From: Triglochin maritima
Taxonomy: Eukaryota; Streptophyta; Magnoliopsida; Alismatales; Juncaginaceae
Direction of reading: 5' to 3'
Assembly (NCBI GenBank): GCA_963682175.1
Contig: OY821786.1
Span: 28,170,501-28,234,500 of the forward strand
Length of the DNA: 64,000 bases
The translations under genes and the position numbers were made by a program. Position 1 is the first letter of the stretch. Each line of letters starts with the position of its first letter. The notes beneath the pieces were generated by a model. The model saw only the letters and a list, made by a program, of their open reading frames with translations. It did not search any database and had not been told where the DNA came from. This document shows, piece by piece, positions 24,108 to 35,355 of this stretch.

Positions 24108-25509
24108 TGATTGACATCATTTCATGCTTATATTTGTATCTTATATCCATTATCTTTCACCTAAACAATGCTATGCTACGAGTTTTATGTTTAGTTTTCA
24201 GGAATAAATAGGTTTGAAGAGATGAAACATAAAAGGACCCAAAAGCTGGGAAAAAGGACAGGATTGTGAGATCTGGGGACCAAGATGCAAGGGAGAAGGA
24301 CCTGAACGCAAGACAGAGGGACCTAAGAGCAAAACAGAATACTTCACACCATCATGGGGAGTATTTTAGCAATTGGATTCGGGTCGGAGCTCCAATAAAC
24401 GAAGTAGATGCATCTAAGACCACCAAATACACTAAGCAAAGCCCAGAACAAATTCCAGATGGATCCGGACTTTTTAGATCGCCAATTGGCGGTCCAAGAC
24501 CGCTAATTGGCGGTCACTTTTGGCCCAAATCCGCTAAGATTTCTCTGGGTTACGTATTAGTGTGTATTTAGTCCATTTCTGGTATTTGTTTAGTCCCACA
24601 TCGGGGGATTGTCCCGGATTAGCTTTTTCCATGCCTATAAATAGAACTCTTCACCTCCTATTGTAACCACTCCATATTTTAAGTGGCTATTCTTCCTACT
24701 AGAAGTGAGGCCTTGAAGCACACACTAAAGTAGGAGGATGCTACTTTTAATGTGAGTCATTTTAATACAAGTTTTCTTTATTATGTTGTTTGTTTTATGT
24801 TTCTTGTTTTGCTTTGCTTAATCTCATTTCATTAGTTTTATTAGCTTAGTTAATATGCTTTCTTTGTTTAGTTTAATAATTAGTGTAATGTTTAGTGAGT
24901 AGTGCCATCCCTTTTGGGGGGTGGAGTAGATGTACATACATGCAAATGAGAATGGATTGAATGCTTTATTTCCAATGTGTTGATAAAACATGAATGTATG
25001 CTTGCTTGTTTAGGATAGAATTTATAACTTCATGAGTTTTGCCAAAATGATTAGACACCTCTCATGCTTGTTTATGTTCTGAAATAAACATCTTGCATAT
25101 GTAAATGTTAATCAACTAAGTTGGTGAATAGATTGATAGGTTTTGCCACAACATTTAGACACTTCCTATGCATGATAACATCACCTTAATTTGTGCTTAA
25201 AGAATGTGTTCAACACCCACCTCTTTGCTTGTGTGCACTCACTCCACCCCTTAGGGGTTTTCCCATTTCTGTATTCCAGCATTCTTTTTTTGTTCTTAGC
25301 TTAGTTATTATTTCATTGTTTGGTTCTTCATTTCGCATTTCCTACTTCTTAGCGTAGTATAGAGTAGAGTAGCATAAACATCTTTCTCCCCCTATTTTTG
25401 CCACTTGATTTCGTACAAACAAGAGGCTACTCACCTCCCTGAGGACGACCCATACTTGCCACCGCTTCATCGCGGTCGTACACTTGCGGTTTCATTAAAA
25501 CGTTCAACA
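24108..25509 (+). mobile_element. Gypsy LTR, 5' LTR of E3
   Basis: 1402 bp, TGATTGAC...TTCAACA, with a polypurine tract upstream and an intact primer site downstream. It is shared between the truncated left copy (as 3' LTR) and the complete right copy E3 (as 5' LTR). The palindromes near 24478 and 24499 show C-to-T type decay in one arm. No TSD flanks it. Confidence 0.9.
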
Positions 25510-25515
25510 AGTTTT

Positions 25516-25533
25516 TGGCGCCGTTGCCGGGGA
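25516..25533 (+). other. Intact primer binding site, tRNA-Asp
   Basis: TGGCGCCGTTGCCGGGGA is perfectly complementary to the 3' end of plant tRNA-Asp (GUC) plus CCA. This primer is characteristic of Athila-type and some other plant Ty3/gypsy lineages. It begins 6 bases after the LTR. Confidence 0.9.
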
Positions 25534-26712
25534 GGTGACAGTCTAGACTCTTGTTTGGACGATTCGAGTGGATTTAATTTTTGTTTTGCAGTTTTTCTTT
25601 GTTTCAGGAGACTTGGAGTCGAAAGGAGAGGCATCTGGAAAAATCTGGAGGAAAGCTGGGCAGTTTGGACCGCCAATCAGCGGCCTGAGACCGCCAATTG
25701 GCGGTCTGGTGAGCTGCTTTTGCCTTCTTATTTCTTCGTCGTGTTTCCATAATTGATATAGTAATCTGGGACTCAATTTTGCATGTTCTGACTCTTAGAT
25801 TGTTCCCAGATTAATAATCAACTTCCCTTAAGCAACTTGGACCCTAAAACTCAAAGTAAAAGATTAGGTATTCTTTTTGTTTAGCTCATGCATCATGTAT
25901 GTGACTTAGGCATTTAGATTGTCTTTTATCTTAGCTTTATTTTCTATTGCTGAGAGATGGCGTGAGGTACGCACCTTCTACTCTCATTCATGCATTTCGT
26001 ATGAACATGCATTAGTTAGTAGGAAGTGCATTGCAACAAGTGTGAGTTGAGCGTTTGTTTGGAGAGTTGATTGCTAGATTAGGACTCCAAAACGCTACTA
26101 AGGAGGGGTTGTCCCGTAAAAGATAAGGTGGGGAATTTCATTACCCTTTCCTTCGCCCCAAAAACCACACTAATCAAGAGCCTAATTTTAAAATCAAGTA
26201 GACATTGGCCCTAAGGATTTCGGTCGCATTAGGAGAGTGATCCGGACCCGACCGTCATGACCTGATCGGCATTGCCCAATTTGTCGATAGTAGGAGAGAC
26301 GAGATCCCCGGATCTTGGCTCACTTGCTGGGCTTTGTGGTCCTCGTCGTAGGGAGGTGAGGCGTGTTGAGGCCGTGTGACCTCGCAGTTAGGCGTCGTCT
26401 AGCTGTAAGGACCTATAGCGACCTTAGGATTGCTTGAGCCTTGTTTGCTTGTGTGCTTCTACCTGAACCCATCCACCGTAGCATAAGGACTTCTGCCCTT
26501 CTCTCCTGAGACATTCTTTCTCTCCTGTGTTACCCCGTCTTCTCCTCTACGTACATTCTTTGTTAAAAAAAATTTGGTGTGTGTGCACCTTTGTGCATGC
26601 TTTCGTGGACACGAGACGAGAGTGGTCGTTCAACGAGGAGCGTTGTCAATCCGGCTTCGGTCATCGATTTCTCGACACCTTCCTCCTCTCGTGTCGCACA
26701 TAGTTTGGGTTC
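25534..26712 (+). other. E3 leader with paired palindromes
   Basis: Non-coding leader. GACCGCCAATCAGCGGCC (25668) and the perfect palindrome GACCGCCAATTGGCGGTC (25689) lie 21 bases apart, repeating the U3 motif just downstream of the primer site. No gene is seen. Confidence 0.7.
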
Positions 26713-27490
26713 AATGACTGCTAATTTCCGCGAGGAGGAGTAGTTGCTGGACCCACCTGAGTGTCCTGTTGTCGTTCCCATACCTCTACGTGATTGATGC
26801 TACCCGAGCCATACTGCTCTACCTTCATGCATCGTATTGCCAGAGGCTAATGGGAACCATTTTGAGGTTAAGCCTCAGTTTATCTCCATGCTCCCTCATT
26901 TCACTGGGAAAGGTGACCCTTACATCTTTCTCAGGGAATTTGAGGAGGTTTGTGCTATGTTCAAGCTGCAACAACTTAGCACAGACTGCATCCATCTTAG
27001 GCTTGTCCCCTTTGCGCTGAAGGATGACGCCAAGAAGTGGTTGTACAGCAACCAGGCGAATGCCTTTAGGACTTGGGATGAGTTTCAATATGCATTCCTC
27101 AAGAAGTACTTCCCAAATCATCGGACTCAAAAATTGAGGAACGAAATCAATTCGTTCTATCAACTTGAGACCGAGACATTTCATGCATATCTAGAGAGGT
27201 TCAAGGAGCTACTATCCTCATGCCCTCACCATGACATTGAGTTGTGGCGCCTTTGTCAGATTGTGTACGAGGGTCTTCACATCCCGTCAAGAACGCTCCT
27301 TGAGTCCATGTGTCAAGGAGAGTTCTTGGGAAAGGATGAAAGGGAGGCATGGGCTTTCCTAGAAAACCTTGCTGAGAAAACCATGCAATGGGAGAGTGTG
27401 AGGGAACCACCTGCATCATCTAGTATAGGAGTGATGCATTGCATACATTGCATCATATGTCTTTCATTTAAATTACTTTTACATCAATAA
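26713..27490 (+). pseudogene. Gypsy gag (Retrotrans_gag domain), damaged and truncated
   Basis: A likely start MTANFREEE is followed at once by TAG, and the main open part is 26837-27490 (217 codons). It reads FEVKPQFISMLPHFTGKGDP, then FKLQQLSTDCIHLRLVPFALKDDAKKWLYS and FLKKYFP..RTQKLRNEINSF, the retrotransposon gag domain of Athila-like plant gypsy elements. Capsid assembly is the expected role. At about codon 198 a foreign LTR fragment begins (27432), so the last ~19 codons are not gag. The gag end and any zinc knuckle are lost. Confidence 0.88.
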
Positions 27491-28290
27491 ATCCTACTAA
27501 GGTATGTGTTTAGTCTTATTTACAGAATACAGGGACCTGAATGCAATTTACCCACATCCCGAGCATAAACGCGTGCAAAAGACTCATTTCTATCATAAAG
27601 ACCAAGCTCAAGATTATCGGGTTTCAAATGGAAATGTATCCAAGCATAAAAGCATTCAAGACCTAATTACAAAAAGAACAAAGACTTGAGCACAAAAGTA
27701 GCCGGGGACTTAATTGCAAAAAGACAAGGACCTAATTGCAAATCACGAGTAGCTTTTATTATCTTGGAGAAAATCTAAAGAAAAATCAATGTGAATCTCC
27801 AAATATATGAAGCAATTAATCCGGAACTCAAAAGAATGGAAAGAATCAATCCAGACGCGCAAAGGAGGATCAAATCATACCATAAACATTCAACCAAAAT
27901 CCGGACAAAATCAGAGCAATATGTGCGGCGTTTCCGCCGCACAACACACACAATGTGTGGCGTTTCCCCCGCCCCAGACTCGATCCGCGTCTCCAAATTT
28001 TGTCCAGTCGTGTCTGGACACGTGTACTCTCCAATTCTATACTTAGGTATCTTGTAACAACTATAAATAGCCCCGAGAACGATGTTAGAAGGGTCCTTGG
28101 TCCTTAACCTTAGTTTTTATTGTTAGTCTTAGTTTTTTATTCTTCTTTTTAGTAATAAAATTCTGTCTTTTATTTCTTGTTTTTAGTTTTCTTTCGTAAT
28201 GCCTCTACGATCCCTTCTTCCTCCCTCCATGAGTTTCTAACTCTTTCCAAAGGGTGGATGTGACGGATTTAGGGTGAAGAGAAGACGAAT
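27432..28290 (+). mobile_element. Foreign LTR fragment between gag and protease
   Basis: The left end TGATGCATTGC looks like an LTR start. Promoter features follow: TATA CTATAAATAG at 28061-28070 and AATAAAA near 28154. U3 holds the hairpin TGTGCGGCGTTTCCGCCGCACA-like sequence at 27922-27943 and a decayed second copy from 27954. The right boundary lies close to 28290 without a CA end or matching TSD, so this is a 3'-truncated LTR of another family or a deletion-fused one. It replaces the gag-protease linker. Confidence 0.55.
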
Positions 28291-29434
28291 AAATATCAGC
28301 TCACTTTTGTCCAATCCCACCTACATAAAATACAAGGACCCTGGGTGTCCTACTATTCAGTGTACGATAGGGGACACTAGAATGAGCAATGTTTTGCTTG
28401 ATTTAGGATCAGCGGTCAACCTCCTCCCATTCTCTGTTTATCAACAGTTGAACATGGGAGAATTGAAACCAACTAAGATCACCCTCCAATTGGCAGATAG
28501 ATCCATTCGTATTCCCATGGGGATTATCGAGGACGTGCTTATCAAAGTTGGAGATTTTATATTTCCAGTCGATTTTTTTGTCCTCGATACCAATCCTGTT
28601 GCGAACACCCACTCTCAAATACCTTTGATTTTGGGTAGACCATTTCTGGCAACCTCCAATGCCTTCATTAATTGTAGAAATGGTCTCATGAAGCTCTCAT
28701 TCGGTAACATGAGTGCCGAGTTTCATGTGTTCAACTCTGGTAAGCAACAGGAACCCATGGATGAACCTTTAAATCTAAATCTCATCCGCCAATTGGAGAA
28801 AGCACCACAAACTCAACGAACACCCCTAACCCCAATGCAACCCGTTGAGAATGTTCGTGGGCCCAGCGAAAACTCATTGTCTGTCTTCGCAATGCAACAG
28901 AGTGAGCTGGCCTCGAACATGAATGTCCAAAGGGAGTGTTCGTTGCATGATTCAGTTGAGAGTACTAGCGAGAGTGAGACACCTCATCATATGCCTATAC
29001 CAGAAGGTGTCTCTACCTCATGTCTCATGGCCATTGAGCCATTTGAGCTTCATATTGACTCCAACAAGGACCCACCTCGGACCGAGCTTATGCTTGATGA
29101 TCTAAATGATGGTGGGAGGTCCTTGTTGGATGACTTGGGGAGCAGCCCCGTTCTTAGCGATGCAGGTCTGCTGCATCCATCAAATGAGCCTGAGGAACTC
29201 ATTCCGATGCACTTGCCTATTGGTTGGAGGGTTTTCTTCGATGAGCAATTAAACCCTAGTGAGGCAACACAAATTCATTCTTTGTTGCCCACACCCAACC
29301 AATATCATGAGGGGTTCGAGCCTTTCAGCTTTGACCTTCCACCCCTCATGACACCTCAGAGTACCAGTGAAGTTTGCCCATCTCGGCAAGTCTCTGGTCC
29401 TCAAAACTTGATGTTCTCATTTGATGTTCCTTGA
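28274..29434 (+). CDS. Gypsy aspartic protease with GWRV-type tail
   Basis: An open frame of 386 codons. Residues about 18-135 are a retropepsin-like domain of the Athila type: KDPGCPTIQC, active-site DLGS at 43-46 (where the Athila-type family typically reads DLGAS), TLQLADRSIRIPMGIIEDVL and ILGRPFLAT at 119-127. A low-complexity acidic region follows, then a tail from residue 317 (GWRVFFDE ... FEPFSFDLPP ... LMFSFDVP). No RT, RNase H or integrase follows, and 3' UTR begins directly. The first codons overlap the joint at 28290, so the native start is upstream and lost. It would cleave gag if expressed; the unusual DLGS may affect activity. Confidence 0.85.
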   Translation: MKRRRINISSLLSNPTYIKYKDPGCPTIQCTIGDTRMSNVLLDLGSAVNLLPFSVYQQLNMGELKPTKITLQLADRSIRIPMGIIEDVLIKVGDFIFPVDFFVLDTNPVANTHSQIPLILGRPFLATSNAFINCRNGLMKLSFGNMSAEFHVFNSGKQQEPMDEPLNLNLIRQLEKAPQTQRTPLTPMQPVENVRGPSENSLSVFAMQQSELASNMNVQRECSLHDSVESTSESETPHHMPIPEGVSTSCLMAIEPFELHIDSNKDPPRTELMLDDLNDGGRSLLDDLGSSPVLSDAGLLHPSNEPEELIPMHLPIGWRVFFDEQLNPSEATQIHSLLPTPNQYHEGFEPFSFDLPPLMTPQSTSEVCPSRQVSGPQNLMFSFDVP

Positions 29435-31034
29435 CCAAATGATTATGAGAATATCTTGGTTGACGTATATATCTTGTAAAAAAACAAAACAAAAATAAAA
29501 AAACAAAAAATAACAAAAAAAAAGAAAAAAAAGTGTGTAATAAAAGACTCCTTCAGTGTGCATCGATTGTTGTGGGTCCCAACCCTTGTGTACTTGGGCA
29601 CAATCTCTTCACGTATTTATCTCCCTTCTTCAGCTTCTCACAGGTTTTGAGGGAATTTGGATTTGTGTCCATCAACATGACCCTGAACGTCCCTTTGTAC
29701 TTCATGTTGGTGAGATCTTTCCTTTTTCATGCATATCTACATGTAGTATCTTGTTCACATTCATTGAGGACAATGCAAGAAGTAGGTGTGGGGGTGCTTT
29801 ACGTGTGTACATAGTCGAGTCTTTTCTTTTGATTTTTTGTTTTCTTTTGTGTGCATTGTTACGGTCACGTTAGTTTGCCGCATTTAATATCGATATATCT
29901 GCTTGCCATGATCCTTGGGTGACTTGTCTTCTTTTGCTTGCCTAGTGCTTTAAAATTTTCACATTTCTTTCAAAATCTTCATGTGTTTGCGAAAGAAAAT
30001 GTTTTTTGTAGGTTTTGCGTGTGTTTAGCATGTGCAAAACCGGTGAGAGGCAAAGTAAAAAGAAAGCTCCCAAAATTGTCTTGAACTTGATGCATTAGGA
30101 TTTCTAGTTTACTGGCTTTAGGTCTTATCGAGTCGTTAGGATGCACCCCGGTTTTCCCTCGGGGGGCGTGTAATCATAGGGTTTTAGCACTCAAACATTT
30201 AAAGAAGTCCACCCTGAACCTACTGAGTCAAATAATTCGTGTCTGTTAGTATAAGGAAGTTTGTCGTAGTTAAGGGCCCTTAATCTCTTTTTGTGAAACT
30301 TAAGTGTAGGGGTTTTGGTTCCCATGTAGATAAATAAATAAGTGGTGTTCTCTCTTCTCGCATGGCTCCTATCACTCGGTAAAGTAGGTCTGAGGGGACT
30401 TTGTGCCTGGTGCTTTCGAGTCATCTGACTTGGGATGCACCGACCGAACTCCCGTTACACGGGTGGTAGGGATCGCCCTATGTGGAGATTTGGGGGAAGG
30501 TGTACGTGATAGTGTAAGTCCTCATAGGCAATGATGCACGAAACTTGACCCTGGGAGAATCAAACACCAACCAATAAAATGCTCCAATGAAAAAGAAAAA
30601 AATTGATGAAAGAAAAAAAGAGCAAATAAGAACCAAAATGGACTCCACATTGTATCACATTCAGAAGTCAAGGTTGCCCATGTCTTTCACTTAAGTCCTT
30701 AACTAACTCTCACGAATAACTCATTAGGCTAGGTGTGTGGACCGATTACATATATAGAGTCGGCCCGTAGTATTACCGCGTCCCATGATCGACAATATGA
30801 GTCCAACGGGTCGTGTAGCTAGATTGATTAATGCATCTTGTTCGGATTTTGTGGGTATATCCGCTGAAAACCCTCAGGAGACAACACTCCTCCTCCTTGG
30901 CGACAAGGAGTTTTAACGTCTTGTTGCACGTGCTAAGTGCAACCGTGATTCCTACGAAAGTGAGTTAGGATTTCGTATGTTTTTCTCTTTCTTTGTTTTT
31001 CTCGGGACTAGCAAAAGTTAGGTGTGGGGGTATT
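29435..31034 (+). other. E3 3' UTR with A-rich spacer and polypurine tract
   Basis: An A-rich spacer at about 29475-29533 is followed by the conserved 3' UTR shared by all gypsy copies here. It includes CACCGACCGAACTCCCGTT and the terminal AGGTGTGGGGGTATT. No coding sequence. Confidence 0.8.
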
Positions 31035-32436
31035 TGATTGACATCATTTCATGCTTATATTTGTATCTTATATCCATTATCTTTCACCTAAAAAATGCTA
31101 TGCTACGAGTTTTATGTATAGTTTTCAGGAATAAATAGGTTTGAAGAGATGAAACATAAAAGAACCCAAAAGCTGGGAAAAAGGACTGGATTGTGAGATC
31201 TGGGGACCAAGATGCAAGGGAGAAGGACCTGAACGCAAGACAGAGGGACCTAAGAGCAAAACAGAATACTTCACACCATCATGGGGAGTATTTTAGCAAT
31301 TGGATTCGGGTCGGAGCTCCAATAAACGAAGTAGATGCATCTAAGACCACCAAATACACTAAGCAAAGCCCAGAACAAATTCCAGATGGATCCGGACTTT
31401 TTAGACCGCCAATTGGTGGTCCAAGACCACTAATTGGCGGTCACGTTTGGCCCAAATCCGCTAAGATTTCTCTGGGTTACGTATTAGTGTGTATTTAGTC
31501 CATTTCTGGTATTTGTTTAGTCCCACATCGGGGGATTGTCCCGGATTAGCTTTTTCCATGCCTATAAATAGAACTCTTCACCTCCTATTGTAACCACTCC
31601 ATATTTTAAGTGGCTATTCTTCCTACTAGAAGTGAGGCCTTGAAGCACACACTAAAGTAGGAGGATGCTACTTTTAATGTGAGTCATTTTAATACAAGTT
31701 TTCTTTATTATGTTGTTTGTTTTATGTTTCTTGTTTTGCTTTGCTTAACCTCATTTCATTAGTTTTATTAGCTTAGTTAATATGCTTTCTTTGTTTAATT
31801 TAATAATTAGTGTAATGTTTAGTGAGTAGTTCCATCCCCTTTGGGGGGTGGAGTAGATGTACATACATGCAAATGAGAATGGATTGAATGCTTTATTTCC
31901 AATGTGTTGATAAAACATGAATGTATGCTTGCTTGTTTAGGATAGAATTTATAATTTCTTGAGTTTTGCCAAAATGATTAGACACATCTCATGCTTGTTT
32001 AGGTTCTGAAATAAACATCTTGCATATGTAAATGTTAATCAACTAAGTTGGTGAATAAATTGATAGGTTTTGCCACAACATTTAGACACTTCCTATGCAT
32101 GATAACACCACCTTAATTTGAGCTTAAAGAATGTGTTCAACACCCACCTCTTTGCTTGTGTGCACTCACTCCACCCCTTAGGGGTTTTCCCATTTCTGTA
32201 TTCCAACATTCTTCTTTTGTTCTTAGCTTAGTTATTATTTCATTGTTTGGTTCTTCCTTTCGCATTTCCTACTTCTTAGCGTAGTATAGAGTAGAGTAGC
32301 ATAAACATCTTTCTCCCCCTATTTTTGCCACTTGATTTCGTACAAGCAAGAGGCTACTCACCTCCCTGAGGACGACCCGTACTTGCCACCGCTTCATCGC
32401 GGCCGTGCACTTGCGGTTTAATTAAAACGTTCAACA
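31035..32436 (+). mobile_element. Gypsy LTR, 3' LTR of E3
   Basis: 1402 bp, the same length as 24108-25509 and very similar. It is followed by CTTAT (32437-32441) and copia integrase, the right-hand side of the original insertion site. The palindrome pair near 31404 and 31425 shows two changes of the C-to-T/G-to-A type. Confidence 0.92.
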
Positions 32437-33812
32437 CTTATACTCCTCAGCAAAATGGTGTTGCCGAGAGAAGGAATAGAACGTTGCTAGACATGGTTAG
32501 ATCTATGATAGCGCATGCGAGCTTGCCAATTTCGTTTTGGGGAGATGCTCTAATGACTGCTGCCTATATCCTCAATAGAGTTCCGACAAAATCGGTTCCC
32601 TCAACTCCATATGAGGTACGGACAGGACAGAAGCCTGATTTTAGTCTGCTGCGTCCTTAGGGATACGCGGCATACATTCATTCTACTAGTCACCGATATG
32701 GAAAACTAGGACCTAGAGGGAAAACGTGTATCTTTGTAAAATACAGTGATCTCTCCAAAGGTAATGTTTTTATCGGGGTAGACGAGAATGAAAGAAGAAC
32801 GGAACTGGAGTCTAGGGATGCCACATTCTTGGAAAATGATTTTCCAACCCTTGCTGGAGCTATCAAAGAGTCAGTGGACTTCTTTGAACAACAAGATGAG
32901 GACATTGCCACTCCACGGGATCATGATCTGGAAGTTGAACATGAGGTTCCACCAGTCGATCCTAGTGGGAGCAGCAATGCTGAGGATCTGATAGCTCTCA
33001 CGTAGGATGAGCCATCAGATACCCATCTGCGTCGAAATAAACGCGGTCTCATTCGTCGTAGGCGATTTCGCTTAGAGGAAGAGACCCTCATGATAGCTCA
33101 AGAAGAAATTGATTATGAATCATCTGGGATGATAGTAATCAATGAGCAAGAACCGGAGACCTTGAAAGAGGCTTTGGAAGGTCCAAATGCTAAAGAGTGG
33201 TTAGAAGCTATAAAGGAAGAGTTGGAGTTGATGAAAGTTAATCGAGTCTGGGACTTGGTCGACTTACCGCCGAACCGAAAGGCCATTGGGGCTAAGTGGA
33301 TCCTGAAGATTAAGAGGAAGGTGGATGGATCTATTGATAGATTCAAGGCTAGACTGGTAGCTAAAGGCTACACCCAAAGAGAAGGCGTGGATTTTGAGGA
33401 AACCTTTTCACCCGTGGTTAGGTTTGCCTCCATCCGCCTTCTACTAGCTATTGTAGCTCAGATGGACTTAGAGCTTTACCAAATGGATGTAAAGACTGCT
33501 TTTCTCAATGGAGAACTTGAGGAGGAGATCTATATGGATCAACCTCAAGGTTTTGAAGTCAAAGGACAAGAGCACAAAGTGTGCAAGCTCAATAAGTCCT
33601 TATATGGCTTAAAACAAGCGTTTAGACAGTGAAACATTCGCTTCCATCAAGCTATATCAGAGAATGCGTTCTCTATGCTTGAGGAAGATCACTGTGTGTA
33701 CATTAAGAGATCCAATGGTAATTTTTGTCATTCTGACCTTGTATGTTGATGACATACTCATGGCTGGCAATAGTAAAGAGTTTCTGAAATCCACTAAAGA
33801 GTGGTTGTCCTC
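32437..33812 (+). pseudogene. Copia integrase C-part and RT, copy 2 (5' part)
   Basis: Matches 19892-21268. It reads [16 protein letters not shown], so the third catalytic residue Glu is intact. It shares two inactivating stops with copy 1 (TAG after LLRP, TGA in RQ-stop-N) and adds private lesions: TAG near 33003 and an extra T near 33722. RT reads [21 protein letters not shown], closer to consensus than copy 1. It is cut at TCCTC by the minus-strand element E4 and resumes at 41157. Confidence 0.92.
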
Positions 33813-35355
33813 TGATTGATCGTTTTATATTTCTACCGCAAGTGCACGGCCGCGTTGAAGCGGTGGCAAATACGGGTCGTCCACTGGGAGGTGTGTCGAC
33901 ACTTGGTTCGTGCGAAGGCAAGGGGTAAAGAAAGGAGAAAAGGATTGGTTACACTAAACTACACTAAGATGCAAATGGAAATGGAGATAAGCAATAAACT
34001 AAGCCCCAAAGGGGGTAGAGAAATAATGTTAACATAAAGAAGTGTGTGTGTGTGTGTGTGTTCATTAAGCTCCTCACAACATGTAGTACATGAAATCATA
34101 AAACTACATCCAACTTTGCCTCTACATGAATTAAGATAAGACTACATCATTAAAACATACAAGACAATAATTGGAATGAAGCTACATGAACTCAAGTATA
34201 AAGACTATACCCTACTATGCCTCTACATGAATTAAGATTTCACTACATCATTAAAACATACAAGACATTAGCTAAGGTAAAGGCAACAAGAGTACATACA
34301 CTACAAATTGTGTTTCCAATATTAACTTCATCCATATCCTAACCTTATCATTCCCCATAAAATAGGTCCACTAATCAAAGCATAAGCTAAGCTTCATTCA
34401 AGAGCATTAGCATATCAAAGATAAGAGTGGAGACCCATTAGATGGTTATGGAAATCATATAAAGCTCAAGGGATAAAAATAACACACACTTAATACACTA
34501 CATAATTATATCACATATTTCTCCACCCCCCCAAATGGGGATGGAACTACTCACTACTCATTACACTAACTATATTAGCAAAAGAAAGCATAATACTGAA
34601 ATGAAAGTTAACTAAGAAGGCAAGAAGCATTAAAGAAACATAAAAGGAAAGGAAAGACTAAACAAACATGCACAAATTAAAAGACAAGATTTAAAGAAAC
34701 TAGAAGAATTATTTTATTAACAAATGACTCACATTGAAGGTAGCATTCTTCTCCACCTTGAGTTTTTGCTTCAAGGCTCACTCCTTAGTAGAGAGAATGC
34801 CACCAAGCAATGGGTAATTACAATGGAAGGTGAAGAGTTCTATTTATAAGCATGGAAAAAGCTAATCGGGGACAATCCCCCGATGTGGGACTAAACCAAT
34901 ACCAAAAATAGCCTAAACGAACATTAATACAAGTCCAGGAGAAATTTCGACGGATCCTGAGCAATATGGACCGCCAATTGGCGGTCTAAAATTGTCGGAT
35001 CGTGTTGGAATTTGTTGTGGGCTTTGCTTTCTGGTATTGTTGGTCTTTGATGCGGTTACTCGACTTGTTGGAGCTCCGACCCGAATAGAATTGGTAAAAT
35101 ACTCCCCATGATGGTGTGGAGTATTCTGTTTTGCTCTTAGGTCCTTCTGTCTTACATTCAGGTCCTTCTCCCTTGCATCTTGGTCCCTAGATCTCACCAT
35201 TCAGTCCTTTTTCCCAGCTTTTGGGTCCTTTCATGGCTCTTCTCTTCAAACCTCTTTATTCCTGAAAACTAAACATAAAACTCGTCACGTAGCATTGCTT
35301 AGGTGTTAGATAATGGATATAAGATACAAATATGAGCATGAAATGATGTCAATCA
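33813..35355 (-). mobile_element. E4 3' LTR
   Basis: 1543 bp, TGATTGATCG...GTCAATCA on the plus strand. It carries one copy of GACCGCCAATTGGCGGTC (34969-34986), where the sister LTR has two. A GT microsatellite lies near 34043-34060. Just outside its U3 end is AATACCCCCACACCT, the complement of the polypurine tract. Confidence 0.93.

Noticed and set aside
26563..26781. Minus-strand frame near the gag start
   Set aside because: It is a shadow of the decayed gag N-terminus and leader on the plus strand.
34043..34060. GT microsatellite as a Z-DNA or regulatory element
   Set aside because: It is an ordinary short dinucleotide run copied in both E4 LTRs (again near 39815), with no further signal.
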